Source: Pirellulales bacterium (GTDB lineage: Bacteria > Planctomycetota > Planctomycetia > Pirellulales > JAICIG01). From it: a DNA stretch of 24,743 nucleotides. Below are positions 7,142-15,200 of this stretch, in pieces (the stretch's first letter is position 1; the number at the start of each line of letters is the position of its first letter). The stretch covers positions 1 through 24,743 of the forward strand of contig JAICIG010000052.1 in assembly GCA_025924495.1 (NCBI GenBank), written 5' to 3'. The position numbers were made by a program, and so were the translations under genes. The notes under the pieces were generated by a model that saw only the letters and a program-made list of their open reading frames with translations, was not told where the DNA came from and made no database searches.

Positions 7142-7942
7142 TTACGGCAGGAATCGCGTTTCGGCGGGGAAATGAAGATCAAACGTCTCAGCAAGCAGCG
7201 CTAACAGTTCCGCGTCGTCCGAAATGCGACGAGTCACGGTTCCGTCGGGACGCGTGGTCGACAATTCGCGATCGCGGAGCACTTGCCGAACTTCGGGTCC
7301 TGGACGCTGGACCAAGAGCATGTTGCGAAAGATCGAGCAGGGGTGAGTGGAAGTGAAATAATTGGCCACTTCATAATCGATGGCAAACTGCGGCTCGAGC
7401 GTGAACGCATAGAGATCCGTCCAATGGCCTGCAAGTAAATATTGCAATACCTGTAAGTCGCCCTCGCGGACGATGCGGTAAGACCAGGCGAACTGATGCG
7501 AGACGTCGGCGGACGACATGCGGACGGGCTTGAGCAGGCCTGCGCTGCCAAAACCAACGTCCGCGAGCCAGTCCTCGCCATCGGCATGAATCCCCAGCAT
7601 CATGTGCGAACGAGGCCGCAGCGTGGCGCCGGCGCCAAGCCGGACCCGCCCGGCGAGTCGCGTAACGGCGAACCCAAGCCGCTCCAAAACCGCGGCCAGC
7701 AGCGCGTTCTGCTCGAAGCAATAGCCGCCGCGACGATTTGCCACCAGCTTGGCTTGCACGCTGGCCAGATCGAGCTGGATCGGGCGGCCAAGCAATACGT
7801 CGAGGTTTTCGAACGGAATCCGCGAGGCGTGCGCGAAATGGATTTCGTGGAGCGTCGCCAGCGTCGGCGCCAGACTGCCGCGATAAGCAATGCGATCCAA
7901 ATATGCGCCGAGATCAATTTCGGCGGGAGCTTCCGGGTTCAC
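7142..7942 (-). CDS. nat: Arylamine N-acetyltransferase
   Basis: The enzyme is 266 aa and starts at GTG 7940-7942. It would transfer acetyl (or another acyl) groups from acyl-CoA to arylamines, hydrazines or similar amines through a cysteine intermediate, in the cytosol. The family signature is intact: RIPFENLDVLLG (41-52), the nucleophile motif RRGGYCFEQN with Cys75, then His113 (RSHMMLGI) and Asp128 (WLADVGFG), forming the Cys-His-Asp triad. Length is typical of bacterial NATs (260-280 aa). Its GTG start overlaps the TGA stop of the GntR gene (GTGA at 7939-7942), so translation is probably coupled and both lie on one transcript. NAT-fold proteins also include amide synthases of ansamycin clusters, but no polyketide genes are here. 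The physiological substrate cannot be read from the sequence. Confidence 0.95.
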   Translation of the reverse strand: MNPEAPAEIDLGAYLDRIAYRGSLAPTLATLHEIHFAHASRIPFENLDVLLGRPIQLDLASVQAKLVANRRGGYCFEQNALLAAVLERLGFAVTRLAGRVRLGAGATLRPRSHMMLGIHADGEDWLADVGFGSAGLLKPVRMSSADVSHQFAWSYRIVREGDLQVLQYLLAGHWTDLYAFTLEPQFAIDYEVANYFTSTHPCSIFRNMLLVQRPGPEVRQVLRDRELSTTRPDGTVTRRISDDAELLALLAETFDLHFPAETRFLP

Positions 7943-8655
7943 TGGAACGAGAAGAATTGCTTGGTGCGGTTGATGTGATCGAGCATCTTGGACTGAGCCA
8001 GATCGGCGTTGCCCGAGGCGATGGCATCGACGATGGCTTGATGTTCCGTGATGCTCGACTGCATTCGCCCTTGTTTCTGCGATAAGATTCTTACGACTTC
8101 GCGAAAGATCTTATCCCAGACCTGATCCATGACGCGAATGATCTCACGGTTGCCGTGCAGTTGGCACAGCAGCATGTGGAATTCTCGATCGAGCCGCGTC
8201 GCGTCGAGCACCTTATTCTGGGCATAAACGACTTGCTGCACCGCCAGATGCGAGCGCAACTGCTCGACATGTTCGGCGGCGTGTCGCGCCCCAAGTGAGC
8301 GAGCCACGTGCGGCTCGAGCGCGTAGCGAATGTCGAACACGTCGAAGATCTCGCGCGGCGAGATTTCACGCACGACGATGCCCTGCTGAGGCGATACCGA
8401 AACGAGGCCTTCCGATTCCAAGTGTTCCAAGGCCGCGCGAATCGGCGTTTTGCTCATGCCCAGCAGCCCGGTCAGCTGGCGTTCGGCCAGAAACGAGCCG
8501 GGGGGGAACTGACCGCTGAGAATCGATTCCTTGAGTTTCTGGTAGGCGGTGTCCTTGAGCAGCATTTTCTTGGGCGGCGCTGCAGACAGGGAGAGCGTAC
8601 GCTCCGGCCGCGGCGTTGCGGGTTCGGAAGAATCGGAGAGGCCAATCGGAGCCAT
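7939..8655 (-). CDS. GntR-family transcriptional regulator (FadR/FCD subfamily)
   Basis: The protein is 238 aa from ATG 8653-8655, preferred because AAAAGG lies about 10 nt upstream. An in-frame ATG at 8754 would add 33 Arg/Pro-rich residues that match no domain. Residues 1-30 look unstructured. The winged helix-turn-helix spans about 33-98 (LKESILSGQFPPGSFLAERQ, SKTPIRAALEHLESEGLV). The FCD effector domain spans about 103-232 with the usual metal-ligand set Asp156, His160 (DREFH), His205 (TEHQ) and His227 (LDHI), so it probably binds a small carboxylic acid through a divalent metal. It is followed by nat with a GTGA overlap, so it probably controls the pair, possibly itself as well. The ligand is unknown. 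Confidence 0.93.
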   Translation of the reverse strand: MAPIGLSDSSEPATPRPERTLSLSAAPPKKMLLKDTAYQKLKESILSGQFPPGSFLAERQLTGLLGMSKTPIRAALEHLESEGLVSVSPQQGIVVREISPREIFDVFDIRYALEPHVARSLGARHAAEHVEQLRSHLAVQQVVYAQNKVLDATRLDREFHMLLCQLHGNREIIRVMDQVWDKIFREVVRILSQKQGRMQSSITEHQAIVDAIASGNADLAQSKMLDHINRTKQFFSFQ

Positions 8656-9005
8656 GAAGCTTAACCTTTTCGGTAAGAGCGCCCGTCCGCCGCGACGGCG
8701 GGGCGCCAATGCCCGCCATTCGCCGCTTGGCGGCGGCATGTCCGTCGCCCGCAAATTCTTTACAACTCGTTCCTAATTTTGCTTGAACTGCGGATACTTT
8801 TCCAGCACCCTACGAGGAATTTCTTCTCGCCCTAGCGGATCGTTGATTACCCGAGCCTGCCGGTTGTAATGACCTGCCTGCCGAACGTCCGCCCGGGGGC
8901 GGGAGAATTGCCAGCATCGATCGACTCGCGGCGAGTTCCGGCCCGACAAGATCGGAAAAGCAAATTCCTTTTTTGGTTCTGTTGAAATCTCCAGTATCCA
9001 CGGGG
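8656..9005. other. Intergenic region with two adjacent GC-rich hairpins
   Basis: This 350-bp gap separates the 3' end of the nine-gene operon from the GntR gene, both on the - strand. Two perfect 6-bp stem-loops with 3-nt loops lie 20 bp apart: CCGCCG-CGA-CGGCGG (8687-8701) and CGCCGC-TTG-GCGGCG (8721-8735). They fall in the presumed leader of the GntR mRNA. A weak -35/-10 pair on the - strand (TTCAAG, 17 nt, TGTAAA, about 8763-8791) could drive GntR. No T-tract terminator for the upstream operon was found. The 63-residue open frame at 8810-9001 looks spurious. Confidence 0.4.
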
Positions 9006-10268
9006 TTACTTAATCAGCCTCGCATCCAGCCAATCGGCATGATCGAGTTCATCGCCCCGCTCGGCGAAATCGACAATCAGGCTCAGCCGCTTGCCCCCGT
9101 GAACATCGACGGAAATTGGCGTCGGCGCCATTCCGCCGCGGATGACCGGACTTTTGTAGGCTTCTCGATCGTCGACAAACACCCGAAAGACGACGCTGCC
9201 GCGACCAACAGCGTCATCGTCCACAGCTAACTCAGCGGCGAAACGGCGATAGAGCTTATCCAGCCGATACGTCAATCGCGAGGCGCTGTGCATGCCGATG
9301 CCCTTGACGTGCAAACGCTCTCCAGCCCGCAAGCGAGTTCCGCTCACGCAGATATCGCGCTCATAAGGCCATGCCAGCTTGAGAAACGGAACGTGGCGAT
9401 AGCTCTCGCTCGCCAAATCGGAAAGGTAGACGCACGCGCCGCCAAAGGGTTGCAAAAACTGTACGGCGTCGGAGGTAGTCGCCAACTCGATGAAAGAGAC
9501 CAGCGAAAGGCTCGTTTGCCGCCCGTCAACGATCAGCCTTGCAGCAGAAAGCAAGCTGCCATCGGAAAAACCGACAAGGCAATAAAGGCCGCGGGGCCGC
9601 GCCGCGGACAACAGTGAAGGATTGAACCTGATCGCGACGATGCGTTCCAACTCAACGGCAAGCGGGGCCGATTGCGTTTCCAAAGACAACTTACCGGCGT
9701 CGATCTTGGCAATCGTCCCACTGAGGCGGTCGCCGTTCTCCAAGAAAACTTGATCCGAGTTGAGACGCGGCGTCTTTTCTTGCGGGCCTTGGCCGGCTCC
9801 GCCCTCGCGGCGTCGATCAGGCTGCCGCAAATCGGCGAGCAGGCGGTCGCGTTGGCGAACGTCGAGTGGCGGGTGGAAAACGATGCCCGAAACGGTTTGA
9901 AGGGACAGGCTGAGCGAGCCGAACAGATCCGACGCCAGATGCAACTGTTCGTCGTCGCTCGACAGGATTTCAGCGGCCAACAGACTACCGTCCACCAACA
10001 GCACATAAGAGCGGCCTGCAGGTTCTTCCGGCGCACCCCAGACGACCAAATCTGCGGCGGGCACGGTGCGCGTCTCCTTGGCCGTGCGGAATGTAATCTG
10101 CCACTTGGAATCGACGCCCGACAACCTTGCGACAAGAGGGCCTTCACGCACTAAAATCGCCTGCTGAACTTCCGGCTCCAGCGCCGTGGCCGCGTGCGTG
10201 GGAAGGCCAGCGAGGACGATTAGCAGTGCGATGACCTGACAATTGTAAAAACGCTGTCTGCTCGGCAT
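9006..10268 (-). CDS. Exported NPCBM-domain protein
   Basis: The protein is 420 aa with ATG at 10266-10268. A signal peptide spans about residues 1-26 (VIALLIVLAGLPTHA). Residues 30-150 and 172-270 are two similar strand-rich units with repeated phrases such as VLLVDGSLLAAE and QVFLENGDRLSGTI. They are linked by a charged Gly/Arg stretch (148-168). The C-terminal ~140 residues are an NPCBM domain (novel putative carbohydrate-binding module). The recognisable elements are VKGIGMHSASRLTYRLDKLY, VVFRVFVDDREAY and the ending HADWLDARLIK. NPCBM modules are jelly-roll-like and usually sit on secreted glycosidases. Here no catalytic domain accompanies it, so a binding or structural role is more likely. 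It is the last gene of the run, 7 nt after the toroid gene. The protein is probably periplasmic or surface exposed and may tether the operon's complex to a glycan. Confidence 0.9.
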   Translation of the reverse strand: MPSRQRFYNCQVIALLIVLAGLPTHAATALEPEVQQAILVREGPLVARLSGVDSKWQITFRTAKETRTVPAADLVVWGAPEEPAGRSYVLLVDGSLLAAEILSSDDEQLHLASDLFGSLSLSLQTVSGIVFHPPLDVRQRDRLLADLRQPDRRREGGAGQGPQEKTPRLNSDQVFLENGDRLSGTIAKIDAGKLSLETQSAPLAVELERIVAIRFNPSLLSAARPRGLYCLVGFSDGSLLSAARLIVDGRQTSLSLVSFIELATTSDAVQFLQPFGGACVYLSDLASESYRHVPFLKLAWPYERDICVSGTRLRAGERLHVKGIGMHSASRLTYRLDKLYRRFAAELAVDDDAVGRGSVVFRVFVDDREAYKSPVIRGGMAPTPISVDVHGGKRLSLIVDFAERGDELDHADWLDARLIK

Positions 10269-10275
10269 CCTCGGC

Positions 10276-11358
10276 TCAACGTTGGAAAATCGGCAGGTAA
10301 TTGTTCGGCATTTGTAAGATCAGACAAGCCATGGCGGTGCCGTATTCCTGGCAAATGGAATCGGACCACGCGCCATCGTCGGGACGCTGCCTCGCGATAA
10401 GCTCGTCTCGGATGGCTGGATACCAGCGTCGCCAATAGTCGCCGCCCGCATGCCACATGGCTTGGACCGCGTAGTAGTGGCCGTAAAAGTAATGGCTTTC
10501 GCGATTGAAGGCGTCGCGACCAGCGATGTTCTCCATTAAGTACGTTAAACCCTTTTGGAGTTCCGGCCCTTCATAGATCCCGGCGCTGTATAGGGCGACC
10601 ACCCCGGCGGCCGACCGCGGGAAGGCGCTTTGCCCGCCTTGAATCATGTACATAAAACCGCCATCAGCATTCTGGCTGCGCTTTACATAGTCGACGCATT
10701 TGTCGATGGTTTCCTTGGGCACGTAAATGCCCGCATTGCGCGCCGCCCGCAAGGCCATTACCTGGCAGATGGTCACCGAAATATCGGCATCGTGCCGGAC
10801 GGGCTGATAACGCCAGCCGCCCTCGACATTTTGCGTGTTGACGATCAACTCGACGGCCTTGGAGAGCTTTTCGCGGATGTCGGATCGCAGGCTCATGCCG
10901 TAGGCTTCGGCGAGAAACAGAGTCGCAAAGCCATGGCCGTACATTGGCCCGTGGCTGCTGGAGCCCGGCACGTCGATGAAACCGCTGTCTTGCGAATTGT
11001 CCAGAATGAAATCGACGCAGCGCGCGACCTGCATACCGAAGGGACCGCGGCCGGGCGTGCTGCCGCCCGACATGAACGCCATGCCCGCCAGTCCGCAGAC
11101 TGCCACGTTGCGGCTGTAGCCGCCCGAGCCGAATGAACCGTCGTCGTGTTGCTGGTGCGCCAGAAAGCTCAGCCCCAGATCGATGGACTTTTGAGCCGCA
11201 GGCGTCACTAACTCGACAGCCGAGCGCTCGGGATCCGCTCCTTCGCCGCGAGCCGAACGGTGCGCGGCGAAGGAAATTGCGCCGGCGCCGAAGGTATTCA
11301 AAGCAATGAACGCCCGACGCGATATTGTCAGACTTTCGATGGTCGAGCAATGCGGCAT
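10276..11358 (-). CDS. Tat-type exported prenyltransferase/squalene-cyclase-like alpha-toroid protein
   Basis: The protein is 360 aa from ATG 11356-11358. A TTG at 11421 would add 21 residues inside the preceding gene and is not favoured. A twin-arginine-like signal (SRRAFIAL, residues 13-20, then a hydrophobic stretch to about 32) suggests folded export. The rest is an alpha/alpha toroid with repeated motifs: DDGSFGSGG (72-80), VEGGWRY (178-184), ADGGFMYM (231-238) and DDGAWSD (327-333), each followed by a helix such as NVAVCGLAGMAF. The family includes squalene-hopene cyclases and complement-like toroids. The cyclase acid DxDD is not present; instead HDADISVTICQ has a DxD (Asp190, Asp192). 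At 360 aa it is about half the length of a true triterpene cyclase. A binding or scaffold role is therefore more likely than hopanoid synthesis. It sits 13 nt after the preceding gene and 7 nt before the NPCBM gene. Confidence 0.9.
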   Translation of the reverse strand: MPHCSTIESLTISRRAFIALNTFGAGAISFAAHRSARGEGADPERSAVELVTPAAQKSIDLGLSFLAHQQHDDGSFGSGGYSRNVAVCGLAGMAFMSGGSTPGRGPFGMQVARCVDFILDNSQDSGFIDVPGSSSHGPMYGHGFATLFLAEAYGMSLRSDIREKLSKAVELIVNTQNVEGGWRYQPVRHDADISVTICQVMALRAARNAGIYVPKETIDKCVDYVKRSQNADGGFMYMIQGGQSAFPRSAAGVVALYSAGIYEGPELQKGLTYLMENIAGRDAFNRESHYFYGHYYAVQAMWHAGGDYWRRWYPAIRDELIARQRPDDGAWSDSICQEYGTAMACLILQMPNNYLPIFQR

Positions 11359-11371
11359 GACTTTTCCCGGT

Positions 11372-12247
11372 TTAAGGACCTTCCTGCTGGCCGCGTGCCA
11401 AGGCACGAAAGTACTCTTCAATCTGCAATTCGTATTTGGGCAACAATTCTTCTTTGGCGTACTGTTCCATCTGCTGACGGAGATGCGCCGGCAATTGCCC
11501 CCAAATGTCTTTCAAGGCGTCTCCCAATTGTGCCGCATCGGGCGATTCCGACTTGCGCTGGCTCATCATGTCGGAACTATCTTTAGCGGGCTGGTTGCTG
11601 GCGGCATCCTGGCCGCCCGCTGCTTCGGCCTGTTCACTCGCGTCGGGTTGGTCGACCTTCTCACGCTCGGCGGTTTGTTGGTTTTGTTTCGACGAGGAGG
11701 ACGAGGAAGACTTCTTGCGTTTTTGCAGTTCCTTGATGATCCGCGACAGGTCTTCAACGATCTTGTTCTGGATGCGTTGCGTCGTTTCGTCGGACTGCGC
11801 TTCGGCAATACGGGTCTCTACGTCGCGCATCTGCCGCTCCAGCTCGCCGAGCGGGTTGTTTGCGTCGCCATTCGCTTCCTCGTCGGCAGGCTTGCCGCCA
11901 AGCTTGATATCTTCCCCATCGCCGAGCCCTTTGAGCAGCTCGTCGTCCAGATCGGCCGGCGTCGACGGACGCGTGGCGGGCTTCTCCTGCGGCCGTTGCT
12001 GTGGGGCCGGCGTCGATCGTGAAGATTGATCCGCGGGTTTCTTGGCCGCCGGCCGCTTGCCGCTTGGTAGATGTTCGTCTTCTGCCGATTCGCCGAGCCC
12101 CTTAAGCAGCTCGTCATCTAAAGAATTCTCGACCTTGTTGCCGGCCTCGGGTTCGGCCCCGCAAGCGGTGCGCGGCGTCCGACAAGGCGCCAAGATTCCA
12201 GCGCCGAGTATGAACACCACAGCCAACAGCGATTTGTCAGCTCTCAT
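11372..12247 (-). CDS. Exported helical protein with two identical LDDELLKGLG motifs
   Basis: The protein is 291 aa with ATG at 12245-12247, sharing four bases (ATGA) with the stop of the upstream 1199-aa gene and preceded by a strong AAGGAG 5 nt upstream. A signal peptide covers about residues 1-30. LDDELLKGLG occurs twice without a mismatch (43-52 and 100-109), separated by a Pro/Lys/Arg/Gln-rich linker. Residues 133-178 form a likely coiled coil (LERQMRDVETRIAEAQ), followed by a poly-Ser tract (180-186) and a low-complexity polar region. The C-terminus (245-284: LKDIWGQLPAHLRQQM, then LLPKYELQIEEYFRALA) looks like the conserved end of many planctomycete proteins. No enzyme motif is present. 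The paired motifs suggest an adaptor that docks two copies of one partner in the periplasm. This is inference. Confidence 0.85.
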   Translation of the reverse strand: MRADKSLLAVVFILGAGILAPCRTPRTACGAEPEAGNKVENSLDDELLKGLGESAEDEHLPSGKRPAAKKPADQSSRSTPAPQQRPQEKPATRPSTPADLDDELLKGLGDGEDIKLGGKPADEEANGDANNPLGELERQMRDVETRIAEAQSDETTQRIQNKIVEDLSRIIKELQKRKKSSSSSSSKQNQQTAEREKVDQPDASEQAEAAGGQDAASNQPAKDSSDMMSQRKSESPDAAQLGDALKDIWGQLPAHLRQQMEQYAKEELLPKYELQIEEYFRALARGQQEGP

Positions 12248-15200
12248 TTCGACTCCTTGGCGCCGGGCGGCAGTAAGCGGTCGCTCGTGTCGGCGTCGCT
12301 TTGATCCATATCAGGGAGGCTCTCCGGATTGTCTTCGGGATTTGATTCTTCGACTTGGGTCAGATCGATCAGCAGGTCGGCCAGTTTGCCTTGTTCCTCG
12401 CTCAATGTTGTGTATGCGCGCTTTTGTTCCGCGGTAAGTTCACCCGTTTGTCGGCGAGCATCCTCCAAAGCCTTGGTCTGCTCGTTGATTTCGGTCTGCA
12501 TCAGCTTCAGTAATTTTAGCTCGGTCAACAAACGAGGACTGTCACCTTGCTGGCCCCCCGGTGCGCCCTCGCCGCCGGCGGGGCCCTCCTGCTCTTCGCC
12601 CGGCTCCTGAGTAAGCGCCGCTTGCAGCTGGCGCAGACGATCCAGCGCGCGCTGGATCGCCTGCTGCGTCGCGGGACCGACCTGCCGGCGCTCCAGCATA
12701 GCGGCGGCGGCGGTCATCTCGCGGGCGATGCCTTCCAGGCTGAATTGAAACGATTTCGCGGTTAACTTTTCCGCCAGCCCCTGCGTCTCGTCGCGCACCG
12801 CCTGCTGCTGCCTTGCCAGGTCGCCGACGCTAATCGATTGCGCACGTGTCAATTCGCCTTGCGACTCATTGACTTCGTCGTAGTGTCGCGTCTCTTCCAA
12901 CAGCTTTTCCTGACGCTGCGAAAGGCTCTTCAAGCCGTCCTCTAATCGGGCCAGTTGTTCTTCAGCTAAGTCCTGTTCCGCCTGACGGCGAGCTTCCGCC
13001 AACTGCTGCTGCGCATGGTCGAGATCATCCTGGGCGGCGTCGGCCTGCTCTGCGGCGGCTTGGCTGTCGCCTTGCTGGCCTTGTTCACCGGCCTGCCCCA
13101 TTTTTGCGCTGCCCTGAGACATGCTGCGGCCGGCCCGCTCAGCCTGGAGACGCTCGAGTTGTCGAGCCAGCCGCGCGGCCCGCTGCTGCAGTTCGCGTTG
13201 TTCGCGGCTCAGGCGCTCCAATTCACGGCGTCGTTCAGCTTCGTTCGTTTGTTGGCGAGCCGCATCCCACTTCTTGCGCAATCCTTGCTGTTGCGCGCGC
13301 AAATCGCTGAGCTGCTGTTCGGCGGCTCGCAACTTCTTTACCAATCGAGCCAGCTCGTTCTCGCGGCGATTCGCCAGAATGTCGAGCACTTCCTGCAGTT
13401 GATCGGAGACATTGCGCTGCGCGGCGGTCGCCTGGCCCATTTGATTTTCGGCGAGCTGGCGGCCCGCTGCTCGCATTTTGCTGCCCACGGCTTGTTCGCG
13501 AGCCTGGTGCAACGCGTCGGAAATTGTGCCGGCGGCGAGCGGATCGCGCGATTCGAGTTCGGCGGCCATCCGCTGCATGCGTTGTTCGACTTTGTCGAAC
13601 TGACGTGACAGTTCGAGCTGCTGGGCGGCGAGTTTCTTCAGATCCGTCTGCTGCTGCGGCGTGAGGTCTTTGAAGTCCTTGGTCAGCGTGTCAAGGCTGA
13701 GTTGCGAAGTGTGCTCATTCAAGGCTTCCTGATCACGACGCAATTGGCCGATCTCACGGTGGAAACGGCGAAAGTTGTCCCATTCGGCCAGCTCGCCCAG
13801 CATTTGTTCCAGCGACTGGACAACTTCGTCCTGATGCTGGCCTGCCGAAGTAAGCGAATTGGCCGTCGGCTTACCGCCTTCGGTCTGTGATGACTTCAGA
13901 GCGGCTGTCAGATCGCGCGCAATTACCGGCAATTCTTGTTCGCCGAGGCGTTCGATTTCCTTCAGCAACCGCCGCATGTGGCGTTCGACGTCAGGGCTAT
14001 CGACTTTGTTGTTCGTCAGATTAGCCAGCAACGCGGAGATTTGCGACGCTACGCCTTCGCCAGGGCTGATCAGACCTCGATCGACCTGGCGTTGGTTTAA
14101 TTCGGCGGCTTGCAGATGATCGATATCCTGCTTGGTCAAACTGCCGATTTCCCGCAACTGGATCTCGAGTCCGGAAACCTGCTCGCGAGCTTCGCGCTCG
14201 AGTTTCAGCATCCGGGCCAATTCGCCCAACACAAAATTCTGTCGCTCGGCGAGTCGTTCGGCCAGTTCGTCGGCCGTGATCACGGTCAAGCGACGAGGTT
14301 GGCTGTTGCCTGTCAGCGGTCGAAAATCAGTCGCCGTGGCATACAAGTTGATTTGCGCGCCAGGTTTCAGCTTGAGCGAGGCCAATTCCCAGCGGTGCTC
14401 GATCGTTCGGTTTTCGCCGACCAGTTCGTCGTTCTCGGGAGCTCGCTGTGCGGCGGCCGCGCCGGTTCGCGGCGGCGCGACATAGAGCTTGACCGATTCG
14501 TCTCCGACCTCGGATTTGTCGCTCCGCGAAAAGTGAAATGCCACTTCCGCGATCGCCAGATCGTCCTTGGCCAGAATCTTCAGCGGTACACTCGCCTCAG
14601 GCGTAACGAAAGCATTGGCGTCAGGTTCCACAAGCGTGACCGAGGGGGTGACGTCTTCAATGACGCGAATTTCGTAGCGAACATCTTCGCCGCCCGAAAA
14701 GCCGTCGCGATCCGTCAACTTGAGCCAGTAGGCGCCTGACCGCGTCAGGACAAAGGCTGAGTCTGCTGAGGCGGGTATGGAAAAGCTGCTACCGTCGGCT
14801 TCAATCCGAGCGGGAATACTGGTCTCGTCGTCGAGTTCGACCGAAGCCGACGAGAGCGGTTTCGTCGCTCGGCCGCTCATTTCCACCCGCGTCCCCGACA
14901 GCGCACGGAGGTGACGCTGCGCACTCGCCGGGGCCCAGCCGGTGTATTCTGGATAGCGTAGCTTGACCGACAATTGCTCAATTGCCGGCGGTTCGACCAC
15001 TTCCAGGTCGATCCAAGGCATCGATCGATCGTCGCCTCCGACGGCGCGGTACGAAAGCGGCTTGGAAACACCTTCCTTTCGCGCGACCATCTCTCCGTTC
15101 ACAAATCGCATCGGCTCGACCACCTCGTGTGGCGACGCCTCGTCCGAATAGCGCAGATGCAGCCACACCTCTTCTGGCAAGGGAGTATCCTCGGCGTCGA

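Noticed and set aside
8861..8876. FadR-like operator (GGTTGTAATGACC) upstream of the GntR gene
   Set aside because: Only the outer GGT/ACC arms pair and the inner spacing does not fit the TnGT-n(0-3)-ACnA pattern.
10276..11358. Hopanoid biosynthesis enzyme (squalene-hopene cyclase)
   Set aside because: Too short, export signal present, DxDD missing, and no other isoprenoid genes nearby.
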